DNA from: Enterobacter mori
GTDB lineage: Bacteria; Pseudomonadota; Gammaproteobacteria; Enterobacterales; Enterobacteriaceae
NCBI RefSeq assembly: GCF_025244905.1
Contig: NZ_CP104285.1
Location: 4,588,001-4,652,000, forward strand
DNA: 64,000 nucleotides
Reading direction: 5' to 3'
Position numbers and translations under genes: made by a program. Below the pieces are notes generated by a model. It saw only the letters and a list, made by a program, of their open reading frames with translations, was not told the DNA's origin and did not search any database. Positions 9,537-23,323 of the stretch are shown piece by piece. Within the stretch, counting starts at the first letter, position 1. Each line of letters starts with the position of its first letter.

Positions 9537-11179
9537 GATAATTTCTCCATCATTTGTGAGTTACTGGCACCAGGCGGTACCAACGGCCAGACGTTCTCGA
9601 GTTCGTCGATTGAGACATGAAGCAGGTAAGGCCCATCGCTGTTCAGCATGGTGTCGAGCGCCGCTTCAACCTGATCTTTACGGGTGATGTGCTGACCAGG
9701 GATGCCAAAGGCGCTGGCCAGGGTGAGGAAATCGGGGTTATCGGTCAGCGTCGTTTCGCTGTAACGCTCCTGGAAGAACAGCTGCTGCCACTGGCGAACC
9801 ATCCCTAAACGCTGGTTGTCGAGCAAGACGATTTTCAGCGGCAACTGCTTACGCTTAACAGTGCCGAGCTCCTGAACGTTCATCATGAAGGAGCCGTCAC
9901 CGGAGATACAGATAACGGTATCGTTCGGGCGGGCAACCTGTGCGCCTACGGCTGCTGGCAGACCGAAGCCCATCGTCCCTAACCCGCTGGAGGTGATGAA
10001 GTTTTCCGGGCGAGTGTAGGCCATGTGCTGCGCGGACCACATCTGGTGCTGGCCGACGTCGGTGGTGACGACACTGTCAGCTGGTTTACGGTCGGACAAC
10101 TGCTTCAACAGCAGCGGCGCGTAGATGGCCTCGCCGGGATGGTCGTAACGCCAGGCGTGCTCGGCGCGCATGTCTGCGGCGTGCTGACGCCATGCGTTGA
10201 TATCCAGCGGCTGTTGCAATGCCGGTAACAGCGCGTTGAGATCGCCCTGCAGCGCAACGTGCGCCTGACGCAGCTTGTTCATCTCCGCCGGATCGATATC
10301 CATATGGATGACTTTGGCGTTCGGCGCAAAGGTATTCAGCTTGCCGGTGACGCGGTCATCAAAACGGGCCCCTACGGCGATGAGCAAGTCGCACTCCTGC
10401 ACCGCCAGGTTTGCCGCTTTGGTGCCGTGCATCCCCAGCATGCCCAGATAGTAGGGGTAGTCCGCGTCGACTGCGCCCAAACCTTTCAGCGTGCAGGTCG
10501 CTGGCATCTGCGTTGTTGCGATAAATTCGCGCAGGGCTGGAACGGCCTGCGCCATGCCGACGCCACCGCCGACGTACAGCATCGGCTGTTTTGCCTGCAT
10601 CAACATCTGACGGGCCTCTTCAACTTCCGCATCCGGAAACACATCGTCGCTTTCAACGGTGGAGAAGTGCGGTTCCAGATCGCCGAGTGCCACCTGGATA
10701 TCTTTCGGGATATCTACCAGAACCGGACCAGGACGACCAGAGCTTGCCACTTCGAACGCTTCTGCCATCACGCGCGGCAGCTCTTCCAGAGACTGGACGA
10801 GGAAGCTGTGTTTGGTGCAGGCCAGCGATAAACCGAGGACGTCAACTTCCTGGAAAGCATCGGTGCCGATGAACGGAGACGCCACCTGGCCGGTAATGGC
10901 TACGACGGGAACAGAATCCAGCAGGGCATCCGCCAGACCAGTGATCAAGTTGGTTGCGCCTGGGCCTGAAGTGGCCATGCAGACACCGGTTTTGCCCGTG
11001 GCACGAGCGTAACCAATGGCTGCCATCGCTGCACCCTGCTCGTGTCGGCACAACAGGTGTTCCACGCCGCCGTCATACAGTGCATCGTAAATCGGCATAA
11101 TTGCGCCACCCGGATAACCGAATACGGTTTCCACTCCCTGCGCGCGCAACGCATGTACAACCCATTGTGCCCCATTCAT
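9533..11179 (-). CDS. ilvG: Acetolactate synthase II large subunit IlvG, intact
   Basis: 548 residues with no frameshift, unlike E. coli K-12, where ilvG is broken. This thiamine diphosphate and FAD enzyme condenses pyruvate with pyruvate or 2-oxobutyrate. The catalytic Glu47 is seen in [10 protein letters not shown]. The ThDP/Mg motif [19 protein letters not shown] lies in the C-terminal third. The start is the ATG after GGGGAAC. It is the first large gene of the operon and directly follows the 16-codon ilvX. Confidence 0.98.
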   Translation of the reverse strand: MNGAQWVVHALRAQGVETVFGYPGGAIMPIYDALYDGGVEHLLCRHEQGAAMAAIGYARATGKTGVCMATSGPGATNLITGLADALLDSVPVVAITGQVASPFIGTDAFQEVDVLGLSLACTKHSFLVQSLEELPRVMAEAFEVASSGRPGPVLVDIPKDIQVALGDLEPHFSTVESDDVFPDAEVEEARQMLMQAKQPMLYVGGGVGMAQAVPALREFIATTQMPATCTLKGLGAVDADYPYYLGMLGMHGTKAANLAVQECDLLIAVGARFDDRVTGKLNTFAPNAKVIHMDIDPAEMNKLRQAHVALQGDLNALLPALQQPLDINAWRQHAADMRAEHAWRYDHPGEAIYAPLLLKQLSDRKPADSVVTTDVGQHQMWSAQHMAYTRPENFITSSGLGTMGFGLPAAVGAQVARPNDTVICISGDGSFMMNVQELGTVKRKQLPLKIVLLDNQRLGMVRQWQQLFFQERYSETTLTDNPDFLTLASAFGIPGQHITRKDQVEAALDTMLNSDGPYLLHVSIDELENVWPLVPPGASNSQMMEKLS

Positions 11180-11181
11180 AG

Positions 11182-11232
11182 TTAGTTCCCCGTCATAAAT
11201 CTGGAGAAACAGAATTTTATGCTAGTCGTCAT
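11182..11232 (-). CDS. ilvX: Small protein IlvX (16 residues)
   Basis: A 16-codon reading frame between the ilvL attenuator and ilvG, with a strong GAGGAG ribosome-binding site ending six bases before its ATG. The peptide [16 protein letters not shown] matches E. coli IlvX, as I remember it, at 12 of 16 positions, including the KFCFSRF core and TGN end. Its stop lies two bases before the ilvG start codon, so it could couple ilvG translation to transcription that passes the attenuator. Function is not established. Conservation of length and sequence argues that it is translated. Confidence 0.75.
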   Translation of the reverse strand: MTTSIKFCFSRFMTGN

Positions 11233-11263
11233 TCTCTGCTCCTCGTTTACGTTTTTTAGTCAT

Positions 11264-11296
11264 AAAAAAACCCCCGGACCTTTCGGTGCGGGGGTC
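11264..11296 (-). terminator. ilv operon attenuator terminator
   Basis: On the minus strand a GC-rich hairpin (CCCCCGCACC-GAAA-GGTCCGGGGG) is followed by seven T residues, a strong intrinsic terminator just after the ilvL stop. In the known mechanism it forms when charged Leu, Val and Ile tRNAs let the ribosome finish the leader. Stalling favours an antiterminator instead. Confidence 0.93.
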
Positions 11297-11318
11297 TTAG
11301 TTCGTTAAGGCTTGATTT

Positions 11319-11417
11319 CTAAGCCTTTCCTCGTCCAAGTGCAGCCCCGCACGGTGGGATAATAATCACCACCACGCTAATCACGACCAGGCTAATCACT
11401 CGTAGAAGGGCTGTCAT
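11319..11417 (-). CDS. ilvL: ilvGMEDA leader peptide IlvL
   Basis: A 32-residue leader peptide starting MTALLRVISLVVISVVVIII, identical as far as I can recall to E. coli IlvL. About half its codons are for Ile, Val or Leu, so ribosome stalling senses the three end products. The ATG at 11417 follows AGAAAGAACTGAAA. The attenuator hairpin lies 20-55 bases after the stop. The promoter is upstream, near 11435-11480. Confidence 0.96.
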   Translation of the reverse strand: MTALLRVISLVVISVVVIIIPPCGAALGRGKA

Positions 11418-11434
11418 TTTCAGTTCTTTCTGCA

Positions 11435-11640
11435 TCTTGTTCGAAGGAATACCTAAAGAGTTATCACAGAATTCAAAACAAACACAAGATTTATTTATGG
11501 CTCATTTGATTAGCCAGCAAATCATATTTCTTAAAATCGTTGTTTTATATGAGGAAAATAGAAAATGAATATTTTTCATTTTTTTCACTGCTGACCACAA
11601 CGTCAAAACGCAGTTTTTCACCTTCTGCGAGAAGGCTTCC
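11435..11640. promoter_or_regulatory. ilvL promoter and AT-rich upstream region
   Basis: Upstream of ilvL on the minus strand, TTGTGT, a spacer of about 16 bases and GATAAC form a plausible -35/-10 near 11458-11485. The stretch behind it to about 11640 is markedly AT-rich, with runs such as ATATTTTTCATTTTTTTC. In E. coli the equivalent upstream region binds IHF and is sensitive to supercoiling. I could not pin an exact IHF site here. The remaining gap to yifB shows no convincing gene. Confidence 0.55.
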
Positions 11641-11759
11641 ATGATTATGCAATGGCATGAATGCGGCATAAAAATACCTGAACAGGTGCCGAAAATTCGC
11701 AAACTGACGCTAAAAAGACGATCCAGGCGCTGGCATAGTCACACCAGGAGGTAGTGCAA

Positions 11760-13280
11760 ATGTCACTGTCAGTTGTTTATACGCGTGCGGCTCTCGGGGT
11801 GAAGGCACCGCTGATTTCCGTAGAGGTTCATTTGAGTAATGGTCTGCCCGGACTCACGCTTGTCGGGCTACCGGAAACGACGGTTAAAGAAGCCAGGGAT
11901 CGCGTTCGCAGCGCAATAATAAATAGCGGTTATACCTTCCCCGCGAAGAAGATCACCATCAACCTTGCCCCCGCCGATCTACCCAAAGAGGGGGGACGAT
12001 ACGATTTACCTATCGCGATTGCGCTTCTCGCGGCTTCTGAGCAGCTTAATACAACCAGGCTAGGCTCGTACGAGTTTGTGGGCGAACTCGCGCTCACAGG
12101 CGCGTTAAGAGGCGTTCCCGGTGCAATATCCGGAGCGCTGGAGGCAATCCGTGCAGGGCGGCAAATCATTGTCGCCAATGAAAACGCATCAGAAGTGAGT
12201 CTTATTGCAGAAAAGGGATGCCTTATAGCGGGGCATCTTCAGGAAGTGTGTGCCTGGCTGGAAGGGCGACATGAACTGTCCGAGCCAGAGGAGTGTGACG
12301 ATGCGGTAACGGATGTACCAGAGGATCTCTGCGAGATTATGGGACAGGAGCAAGGGAAACGGGCGCTGGAGATCACGGCAGCGGGTGGACACAATCTTCT
12401 GCTGATTGGCCCACCGGGTACGGGTAAAACCATGCTGGCGAGCAGGTTGAGTGGGTTGCTACCACCGCTCAATAATCATGAAGCGCTGGAAAGCGCCGCC
12501 ATATATAGCCTGATCGGTTCTACGTCGCTGCAAAAACAGTGGCGTCGACGTCCTTTTCGTTCTCCGCATCATAGCGCTTCACTGACGGCAATGGTCGGCG
12601 GTGGGTCTATTCCGGGGCCGGGAGAGATCTCACTGGCACACAATGGCATTCTATTTCTTGATGAGCTGCCTGAATTTGAGCGCCGCGTGCTGGATGCACT
12701 GAGGGAGCCCATTGAATCCGGCGAGATACATATCTCACGCACGCGCGCCAAAATAAGCTATCCCGCCCGGTTTCAACTCGTCGCGGCGATGAACCCCAGC
12801 CCCACGGGGCACTATCAGGGGAATCATAACCGCTGTACGCCAGAGCAGACGCTGCGCTATCTGGGTAAGTTATCCGGCCCATTCCTCGATCGTTTCGATT
12901 TATCGCTGGAAATCCCGCTTCCCCCGCCAGGCCTGCTCAGGCAGACGGGTATACAGGGTGAAAACTCCGCGAATGTTCGAGAGCGGGTTATCGCGGCGCA
13001 GGCGCGACAGTATGCCCGTCAGAACAGACTGAATGCGCGGCTGGATAATGCCGGGATCCGCCAGTTTTGCTCACTTAACGGTGAGGATGCGGGGTGGCTG
13101 GAAGATACATTGACGCGGTTTGGGCTGTCCATACGTGCGTGGCAGCGTCTGTTGAAAGTGGCCAGAACCATCGCTGACGTGGAGGACTGTACTGACATTG
13201 AAAGGAAACATTTGCAGGAAGCGCTGAGCTATCGCGCTATCGACCGCTTGCTGCTGCATTTGCAGAAGTTGCTGGCATAA
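11760..13280 (+). CDS. yifB: Mg-chelatase-like AAA+ ATPase YifB (ComM family)
   Basis: 506 residues. The ATG at 11760 is preferred over an in-frame GTG at 11754 because AGGAGG at 11746-11751 is spaced eight bases from it and the start MSLSVV matches the E. coli protein. A ChlI-type N-terminal domain is followed by an AAA+ module with Walker A GPPGTGKT near residue 217, Walker B ILFLDELPEFE and the sensor segment AAMNPSPTGHYQGN. Homologue ComM is a hexameric helicase promoting branch migration during natural transformation in Vibrio. The role in enterobacteria is unclear. It converges on maoP. Confidence 0.94.
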   Translation: MSLSVVYTRAALGVKAPLISVEVHLSNGLPGLTLVGLPETTVKEARDRVRSAIINSGYTFPAKKITINLAPADLPKEGGRYDLPIAIALLAASEQLNTTRLGSYEFVGELALTGALRGVPGAISGALEAIRAGRQIIVANENASEVSLIAEKGCLIAGHLQEVCAWLEGRHELSEPEECDDAVTDVPEDLCEIMGQEQGKRALEITAAGGHNLLLIGPPGTGKTMLASRLSGLLPPLNNHEALESAAIYSLIGSTSLQKQWRRRPFRSPHHSASLTAMVGGGSIPGPGEISLAHNGILFLDELPEFERRVLDALREPIESGEIHISRTRAKISYPARFQLVAAMNPSPTGHYQGNHNRCTPEQTLRYLGKLSGPFLDRFDLSLEIPLPPPGLLRQTGIQGENSANVRERVIAAQARQYARQNRLNARLDNAGIRQFCSLNGEDAGWLEDTLTRFGLSIRAWQRLLKVARTIADVEDCTDIERKHLQEALSYRAIDRLLLHLQKLLA

Positions 13281-13281
13281 A

Positions 13282-13304
13282 AAAGGGGCCGCAGCCCCTT
13301 CTCA
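13282..13304. terminator. Bidirectional terminator yifB/maoP
   Basis: AAAAAGGGGC-CGCA-GCCCCTTCT forms a hairpin flanked by A/T tracts between two convergent genes, so it can serve both transcripts. Confidence 0.8.
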
Positions 13305-13309
13305 TCATC

Positions 13310-13648
13310 TTAGTCGTCAGACTCGGTGTAGTCTTCTGCACCTTCCATCTGCGGCTTACCGCCAGAAAGCGTATGGAAGCGCTTTGGACGCTTAATGCGT
13401 GCCATATACTTGATCCACACACGTTCTGCTTCAGACTGCGGCTCACGCTCACCACGGCACACAGAAACAAACTGTTTTTCGTCTTCGGTAGCAGGTTCAC
13501 GCTTACCCAGATCCAGCTCGTTAAAGGCATAACCATGGCGCTCAAGCAGTTGAGCTTCTTTGATGGTGAAATCGCCGTGACGAGAGAACCCGCGCGGATA
13601 ATGTTTATTGTCGAAAAAACGATTAGTCGTCGTAAAGCTTTCCGCCAT
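13310..13648 (-). CDS. maoP: Macrodomain Ori organisation protein MaoP
   Basis: 112 residues of the DUF413 family (E. coli YifE/MaoP), with the conserved opening [20 protein letters not shown] and a central LLERHG segment. In E. coli MaoP acts with the cis site maoS to constrain the Ori region of the nucleoid. I did not locate maoS with confidence. It is divergent from hdfR as in E. coli. No catalytic motifs are visible. Confidence 0.92.
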   Translation of the reverse strand: MAESFTTTNRFFDNKHYPRGFSRHGDFTIKEAQLLERHGYAFNELDLGKREPATEDEKQFVSVCRGEREPQSEAERVWIKYMARIKRPKRFHTLSGGKPQMEGAEDYTESDD

Positions 13649-13766
13649 CCTACACGCTCCTAATTCTTTGGCCGAGCTATTTATGGCGCGGAGTATTAGT
13701 TACGCTTGACAGAGTGTAAAACAAAACATTTAAATCATAACGACAAATAATTTTGTGGAGAAAGAT

Positions 13767-14588
13767 GTGGATACGGAATTGCTAAAAACTTTCCTTGAAG
13801 TGAGCAGAACGCGTCACTTCGGGCGAGCCGCTGAAGCCCTTTACCTGACGCAGTCAGCAGTCAGTTTTCGTATTCGACAGCTGGAAAATCAACTGGGTGT
13901 GAATCTTTTTACCCGCCATCGCAACAATATCCGCCTCACGCCTGCCGGTGAAAAACTGCTTCCGTATGCGGAGACATTGATGAACACCTGGCAAGCAGCG
14001 CGTAAAGAGGTTGCACATACCTCAAGACACAATGAGTTTTCGATTGGGGCCAGCGCATCCCTGTGGGAATGCATGCTCAGTCAGTGGCTAAGCCGGTTGT
14101 ATCATTCACACGGGCATCTGCAATTTGAGGCCAGAATTGCGCAACGTCAGTCGCTGGTTAAGCAACTCCATGAGCGCCAACTGGATCTTCTGATCACGAC
14201 AGAAGCCCCCAAGATGGACGAATTTAGCAGCCAGATCGTAGGGCAGTTTGGCCTTGCGCTTTATGCATCTGAGCCGTCAATGATGAAATCCGATCTGAGT
14301 TATCTGCGTCTGGAATGGGGCCCGGATTTTCAGCAACATGAGTCAGGATTGATTGCCAGCGATGATGTCCCGCAGTTAACAACAAGCTCTGCGGAGATTG
14401 CCTGCCAGCAGCTGCCTTTATTAAAGGGCTGCACCTGGCTACCTACTCGCTGGGCAGACAGCAGACCGGGTCTGCATACCGTCGCAGATTCCACGACGCT
14501 TTCCAGACCGTTATATGCGATTTGGCTGCAGAACAGCGATAAGCAGTCGCAGATTAAAGATCTGCTAAAAATCAACATCATGGACTAA
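13767..14588 (+). CDS. hdfR: LysR-type regulator HdfR
   Basis: 273 residues from a GTG start at 13767. This choice gives the E. coli-like start [20 protein letters not shown] and places GGAG six bases upstream, and an earlier in-frame GTG at 13755 is less likely. It has a LysR helix-turn-helix at about residues 15-37 and a substrate-binding-like C-terminal domain. In E. coli HdfR represses flhDC and activates gltBD. The C-terminus is a few residues shorter than E. coli's. The gene faces the tRNA-Trp end of the rRNA operon, as at E. coli rrnC. Confidence 0.93.
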   Translation: MDTELLKTFLEVSRTRHFGRAAEALYLTQSAVSFRIRQLENQLGVNLFTRHRNNIRLTPAGEKLLPYAETLMNTWQAARKEVAHTSRHNEFSIGASASLWECMLSQWLSRLYHSHGHLQFEARIAQRQSLVKQLHERQLDLLITTEAPKMDEFSSQIVGQFGLALYASEPSMMKSDLSYLRLEWGPDFQQHESGLIASDDVPQLTTSSAEIACQQLPLLKGCTWLPTRWADSRPGLHTVADSTTLSRPLYAIWLQNSDKQSQIKDLLKINIMD

Positions 14589-14590
14589 CG

Positions 14591-14622
14591 CAAAAAGCCT
14601 GCAGAGATGCAGGCTTCTTTAT
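14591..14622 (+). terminator. hdfR terminator
   Basis: AAGCCTGCA-GAGA-TGCAGGCTTCTTT follows the hdfR stop directly: a stable stem with a T-rich tail. Confidence 0.8.
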
Positions 14623-14650
14623 TCGCAGTGTTGTTTGTCGTATTACAGGC

Positions 14651-14680
14651 AAAAAAAATCCTTTGCCGAAGCAAAGGATT
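14651..14680 (-). terminator. rRNA operon terminator
   Basis: On the minus strand, just after tRNA-Trp, AATCCTTTGC-TTCG-GCAAAGGATT is followed by eight T residues. The tetraloop hairpin with a U-tract is a classical intrinsic terminator and ends the whole rRNA-tRNA transcript. Confidence 0.93.
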
Positions 14681-14685
14681 CTATA

Positions 14686-14761
14686 TGGCAGGGGCGGAGA
14701 GACTCGAACTCGCGACACCCGGTTTTGGAGACCGGTGCTCTACCAACTGAGCTACGCCCCT
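14686..14761 (-). tRNA. trpT: tRNA-Trp (CCA)
   Basis: 76 bases including encoded CCA. Anticodon CCA is read in the loop of the minus strand (GTCTCCAAAAC), and the acceptor stem AGGGGCG pairs with CGCCCCT. It differs from the E. coli gene, as I recall it, at a few D-arm and T-arm positions. It is the last gene of the rRNA operon. Confidence 0.97.
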
Positions 14762-14814
14762 AAAGTTTCTTACCATCAAGCCTGCCTAAAAGGCAGGCTT
14801 GATGTCTTAATAAG

Positions 14815-14891
14815 TGGCGGAACGGACGGGACTCGAACCCGCGACCCCCTGCGTGACAGGCAGGTATTCTAACCGACTGAACTACCGCTCC
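14815..14891 (-). tRNA. aspT: tRNA-Asp (GTC)
   Basis: 77 bases including encoded CCA. Anticodon GTC lies within CCTGTCACG, and the acceptor stem GGAGCGG pairs with CCGTTCC. It sits between 5S rRNA and tRNA-Trp, as in E. coli rrnC. Confidence 0.97.
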
Positions 14892-14945
14892 ACCGAAGAC
14901 TGCTTGTAACCACCGGATTAATGCACCGGCTTACTACTTAATTTG

Positions 14946-15065
14946 ATGCCTGGCAGTTCCCTACTCTCACATGGGGAGACCCCACACTACCATCGGCGCT
15001 ACGGCGTTTCACTTCTGAGTTCGGCATGGGGTCAGGTGGGACCACCGCGCTAAAGCCGCCAGGCA
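14946..15065 (-). rRNA. rrf: 5S ribosomal RNA
   Basis: 120 bases, starting TGCCTGGCGGC and ending GCCAGGCAT on the minus strand. The terminal helix and the CCGAACTCAGAAGTGAAACG core are typical of enterobacterial 5S rRNA. Confidence 0.98.
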
Positions 15066-15132
15066 AATTCTGTTTATCTGTATCAGGCTGAAAATCGTGT
15101 CTGTCTCTTCGCCAAAACATCTTCGGCGTTGT

Positions 15133-18039
<2,907 letters not shown>

Positions 18040-18211
18040 TCACAACCCGAAGATGTTTCACTTCTGATTGCGAAAATTTGAGAGACTCGAACACACATTA
18101 CATGTGTGTCGTTTCAATTTTCAGCTTGATCCAGATTTTTAAAGAGCAAAACTTCGCAGTGCACCTTTTCAGGTTCACTCTGAAGTTTTCTTGTATTTCG
18201 CAGTAAAAGGA

Positions 18212-18287
18212 TGGTGGAGCTATGCGGGATCGAACCGCAGACCTCCTGCGTGCAAGGCAGGCGCTCTCCCAGCTGAGCTATAGCCCC
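18212..18287 (-). tRNA. alaT: tRNA-Ala (TGC)
   Basis: 76 bases including encoded CCA. Anticodon TGC is in CTTGCACG, and the acceptor stem GGGGCTA pairs with TAGCTCC. It is the second spacer tRNA between 16S and 23S. Confidence 0.97.
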
Positions 18288-18329
18288 ATCGTTTGTAATC
18301 TCTGTACCGCTCATCCTTTAAAAGGAGTT

Positions 18330-18406
<77 letters not shown>

Positions 18407-18474
18407 GCAGAGATTTTTACTGCTATTTTCATCAGACAATCTGTGTGAGCACTACAAAGGCAGGTTCTTTAAGG

Positions 18475-20013
<1,539 letters not shown>

Positions 20014-20145
20014 AAGTTTGATGCTCGTGAATTAAACTTCGTAATGAATTACGTATGTTCACTCAGAGACTTGGTATTCATTTATTGTCCGAAGACATTA
20101 AGAATCCATGTCACTTTGAGTGCCCACACAGATTGTCTGATAAAT

Positions 20146-20157
20146 TGTTAAAGAGCA
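20146..20157 (-). promoter_or_regulatory. rRNA antitermination boxA
   Basis: TGCTCTTTAACA on the minus strand in the 16S leader matches the boxA sequence recognised as RNA by the NusB-NusE antitermination complex. Confidence 0.85.
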
Positions 20158-20195
20158 GTGCAACGCGGCTTTCGCTCACCGTTGCGAGGTCCCGT

Positions 20196-20223
20196 ATATT
20201 ACGTTTTCCTCATTCAGAGTCAA
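20196..20223 (-). promoter_or_regulatory. rRNA operon promoter P2
   Basis: On the minus strand a TTGACT -35 (20218-20223), a 16-base spacer and a TAATAT -10 (20196-20201), about 180 bases before 16S, at the place of E. coli rrn P2. Confidence 0.85.
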
Positions 20224-20315
20224 GCAATTATTTTCACTTTTCTCTGTTGGCGTTCATCTCTGAACCCCGCTAACCCGGCGGCTTGCATGCCGTTGTTCCG
20301 TGTCAGTGGAGGCGC

Positions 20316-20366
20316 ATTATAGGGAGTTCTCAGACGTTGACAACCCCTCTTTTAAAAAAAACGTTT
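20316..20366 (-). promoter_or_regulatory. rRNA operon promoter P1 with UP element
   Basis: On the minus strand a TTGTCA -35 (20338-20343), a 16-base spacer, a perfect TATAAT -10 (20316-20321) and a GCGCC discriminator match the growth-rate-regulated rrn P1. A T-rich then A-rich stretch at about 20346-20366 immediately upstream is a likely UP element. Fis sites would lie further up, inside or near the murI 3' end. Confidence 0.9.
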
Positions 20367-20394
20367 AACCGTCTCTTTTTTGCGCAAAACTGTG

Positions 20395-21246
20395 TCAGAG
20401 CGCCAGTTTTTCGAGCGTTTCAAACCCATAACGGCGTAAAACGGGTAAAAGTTGCTCAGTCTCTTTCGTGATGGCCATACAAAACGCGATATTCGCATCG
20501 GTAGATTTCGCATCCGGTGCTTCGTGCTCCAGCAGCCAGGCCGTACGACGGGCGATAGCAGCACCAGAATCCACCAGTCGGGTTCCTTCCGGGAGAACCT
20601 CTAACAATTCTTCCTGTAATAAAGGGAAGTGAGTGCAGCCCAGCACAACCGTATCCGGTGGCTCCGGCATCCGCAGCCACGGGCGAAGAATGCGACGCAG
20701 CTCGTCAAGTGACACCGCCTCTCCGTGCAACTTGGCTTCCGCCATCTCCACCAGTTCTGCCGAACCCAACATTGCGATCTGGCACTCATTGGCGAAACGG
20801 TCAATGAGTTCGCGCGTATAAGGACGTTTTACCGTACCACGCGTGGCCAGCAAACCGACGATACCATTCGCCGTCAGACGTGCAGCGGGTTTAATTGCAG
20901 GCACAACACCCACAACAGGGAACGGGAATTTTTCACGCAGGGCAGGAAGGGAGACCGTGCTCGCCGTATTGCAGGCAATAACCGCCAACGCCAGGGGATA
21001 GCGCTGTTGAACCGCTGTGACGATTTCAACCACACGCTCCACAATAAAGTCTTCACTCTTTTCCCCATACGGGAACGCGACGTTATCGAAGGCGTAGATA
21101 TAATGGAGATCCGGCAGAAGATGCCGAATCTCATCATAGACCGAAAGCCCACCGACGCCGGAATCAAACACCAGCACGGTGGGGCGCGGATTAGAAGGTG
21201 TAGCTGCCAGACAAGGTGTATTCCCGTCCTGCAGTTTGATAGCCAT
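20395..21246 (-). CDS. murI: Glutamate racemase MurI
   Basis: 283 residues (E. coli 285). It makes D-glutamate for peptidoglycan. The two catalytic cysteines are C92 in ACNTAST and C204 in GCTHFPLL, and [10 protein letters not shown] at about 27-36 holds the catalytic Asp and Ser. The long N-terminal extension of the E. coli enzyme, which senses UDP-MurNAc-alanine, is present. The first 56 bases overlap the 3' end of btuB in another frame. Its 3' end runs into the rRNA promoter region, as at E. coli rrnB. Confidence 0.97.
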   Translation of the reverse strand: MAIKLQDGNTPCLAATPSNPRPTVLVFDSGVGGLSVYDEIRHLLPDLHYIYAFDNVAFPYGEKSEDFIVERVVEIVTAVQQRYPLALAVIACNTASTVSLPALREKFPFPVVGVVPAIKPAARLTANGIVGLLATRGTVKRPYTRELIDRFANECQIAMLGSAELVEMAEAKLHGEAVSLDELRRILRPWLRMPEPPDTVVLGCTHFPLLQEELLEVLPEGTRLVDSGAAIARRTAWLLEHEAPDAKSTDANIAFCMAITKETEQLLPVLRRYGFETLEKLAL

Positions 21247-23038
21247 AAACTGTCTCGTAATCTTTATCGAACAGGTTGGCTATTTTACCACGAACTGTGA
21301 GGTGAGAGGTGACAGGATATGAAACTGCGACATCCCACAGGCTTACACCGCCCATTTTAACCTTTTGATACGGATAGGTTCCAAAGTTGGTATCGTAACG
21401 CGTCCCCAGGTAATGGTAAGTCAGGCTCCAGTCGAGATCATAGATCTGGGTATCGAGCTGGTACTTCACCTGCTGCTTAGCGCGACGATCGAGAACTTCG
21501 TTGGTCGTCGCATTACGCGCATCAACATAGTCATAACCGACAGTATGCATCAACGGGCCAGTGTCAAATGACGCCGTGGCTTCTACACCTTTGATACGTG
21601 CTTTGCCGACGTTGTAATATTCCTGAAGGTTGTTATTGAAGTCGATAAGATTATCGACATCGTTACGGTAAGCTGAAACACGCCAGCTCACACCTGCCGT
21701 AAGCCCCTCGAATGCACCTTCCCACTGCTTGCTTTCTTCTGGATCAAGATGGTCGTTGCCATAAAAGCCATAAAGCTGCCCTAAATTAGGCGCTTTATAT
21801 GCCGTGCCATAAGAGGCGATGAACCGATAACCCTCAATAAATTCCCAGGCGGCACTGCTTTGCCAGGTACCATGTCGACCAAACTGAGAGTTATCGTCGC
21901 TACGGGCTGCTCCTTCGAGAGTAAAGTCGCCTAATTTTTGCAACCCGGTCAGATAGATGCCCGTGTTACGCAAGTCGTAGCCATTCGTGACATAGTTTGT
22001 GTTGGGCTCAGTGCTCTGTTTCTGCCAGTCGACACCGGCGCCAATGTTGCCGTGTCCAACATCAACGGAGTTGGTCCACTGAACGTTGTACTGTTTGATT
22101 TCATCCAGCGTCGCCGTGGAGTCATAACGCCCCAGATGCGGATCGTAGTTAAAGTCTTTACTGTGGCTGTAGCTGGAGAGCAACTGTGAATGGAAGATGT
22201 CCTCGTTAAAGCGCAACCCGGCATCCCAGGTCTGACTATACAACTGGCGAGAATCAACCAGCACATCAGGTGTAAATGCGCTGTAATAGCCGTCATAAGC
22301 GGTACGGTTGCTGTAGCCATAACCGCGCACAAAGCCACTCCACTGCTCAGAGAATGTATGTTCCAGCGCGCCGTATATCGTTTTATTCATATAACCGTCG
22401 CGATCGGTCTGAGCAAGACCACCGTTGTTGCCGTCCGCGACCACATCAAAACCTTTGGTATAGGTGTAATCACCCGCCAGCGTCACGCGCGTGCTGTCGC
22501 CCAATGTTTGCTGCGTGCTGCCACCATAATTTTGGTAACCGTGCGAACCGACTCCCGCGTTCAACGTTGTACCGTCTTTTGCTCGCGTGGTGATAATGTT
22601 CACCACGCCGCCAATCGCGTCTGAACCATACACAGCAGAACGTGGTCCACGAATGTATTCGATTCGCTGTACCAGGGAGATCGGAAACTGGCTGAGATCT
22701 GACGATCCCGTAACGCCCGCCTGGTTAAGGCGAATACCATCGACGAGAATCAGGACGTGGCTGGAGTTAGTGCCACGTATAAAGAGAGAAGAGAGTTGCC
22801 CCATCCCGCCATTTTGCGCCGTATCCACGCCGGGCAGGCGGCGCATGACATCAATAACGGTCGTGGATTGCCAGCGATCAATATCTTCACGCGTCACAAC
22901 CGAGGTTGCAGCCAGAACAGATTTTTCAGGTTGTTCAAAACGATTTGCCGTCACCACCAACGAGTCGGCGCTATCCTGCGCCCAGCCCGAAAATGCCGTG
23001 ACGGACAACGCCGTCAACAGCGATACTTTTTTAATCAT
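21191..23038 (-). CDS. btuB: TonB-dependent vitamin B12 receptor BtuB
   Basis: 615 residues (E. coli 614). Start ATG at 23038 gives MIKKVSLL and a signal peptide cut after about residue 20 (SGWA/QD). The mature protein begins with a TonB box (DSLVVTANR), then the plug domain with RLPGVD and [11 protein letters not shown], then a 22-strand barrel ending in Phe (SGSYTF). It moves cobalamins across the outer membrane with TonB energy. Expression is under the riboswitch just upstream. It is co-transcribed and overlaps with murI. Confidence 0.97.
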   Translation of the reverse strand: MIKKVSLLTALSVTAFSGWAQDSADSLVVTANRFEQPEKSVLAATSVVTREDIDRWQSTTVIDVMRRLPGVDTAQNGGMGQLSSLFIRGTNSSHVLILVDGIRLNQAGVTGSSDLSQFPISLVQRIEYIRGPRSAVYGSDAIGGVVNIITTRAKDGTTLNAGVGSHGYQNYGGSTQQTLGDSTRVTLAGDYTYTKGFDVVADGNNGGLAQTDRDGYMNKTIYGALEHTFSEQWSGFVRGYGYSNRTAYDGYYSAFTPDVLVDSRQLYSQTWDAGLRFNEDIFHSQLLSSYSHSKDFNYDPHLGRYDSTATLDEIKQYNVQWTNSVDVGHGNIGAGVDWQKQSTEPNTNYVTNGYDLRNTGIYLTGLQKLGDFTLEGAARSDDNSQFGRHGTWQSSAAWEFIEGYRFIASYGTAYKAPNLGQLYGFYGNDHLDPEESKQWEGAFEGLTAGVSWRVSAYRNDVDNLIDFNNNLQEYYNVGKARIKGVEATASFDTGPLMHTVGYDYVDARNATTNEVLDRRAKQQVKYQLDTQIYDLDWSLTYHYLGTRYDTNFGTYPYQKVKMGGVSLWDVAVSYPVTSHLTVRGKIANLFDKDYETVYGYQTAGREYTLSGSYTF

Positions 23039-23266
23039 TGTTAAAGCATCCACAATATAAGAAGGATGCCGCAGGCCTCATCTATAGCACGCGATGATGA
23101 AACCAAATGCGACGTGATCCCGGCAGGTCTTCGGGCTAGGTGGCGTTACACGGATGAAGACTTCCCATTTTCACAGTGTCTACAACATTCATCCCGCCAG
23201 TCTTTACCGCTGCGCGTCAGCTCCAGATTCACACTGGATTCCCTTTTCACTCTCAGGAGACCGGAA
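23039..23266 (-). promoter_or_regulatory. Cobalamin riboswitch in the btuB leader
   Basis: The 228-base leader matches the E. coli btuB leader. The B12 box AGCCCGAAGACCTGCC lies at 23122-23137, the GAATCCAGTGTGAATCTGGAGC hairpin segment at about 23220-23241, and GACGCGCAGCGGTAA near 23207. The 3' part, GCGGCATCCTTCTTATATTGTGGATGC, pairs on itself next to the start codon and should hide the ribosome site when adenosylcobalamin is bound. Confidence 0.94.
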
Positions 23267-23271
23267 ACAGA

Positions 23272-23308
23272 ATGCTACAATTAGACACGTATAGATGTCC
23301 AGACAGCT
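23272..23308. promoter_or_regulatory. Putative btuB promoter overlapped by MetJ-like boxes
   Basis: For btuB (minus strand) TGGACA at 23296-23301, an 18-base spacer and TAGCAT at 23272-23277 fit a sigma-70 promoter at the right distance from the riboswitch. Three adjoining 8-base units at 23285-23308 (acacgtat, agatgtcc, agacagct) each match the met box AGACGTCT at six of eight positions. A fourth unit in the same 8-base register at 23325 (ggacatcc) matches at five. MetJ binding is inferred from this pattern only. Confidence 0.5.
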
Positions 23309-23323
23309 ATTGGCCATTAAATC

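Noticed and set aside
11502..11702. A 66-residue minus-strand frame upstream of ilvL
   Set aside because: It lies in the AT-rich promoter region, has no convincing ribosome site and no resemblance to a known protein.
13649..13766. maoS site between maoP and hdfR
   Set aside because: The site is known to act with MaoP in E. coli, but I cannot recall its sequence well enough to mark it.
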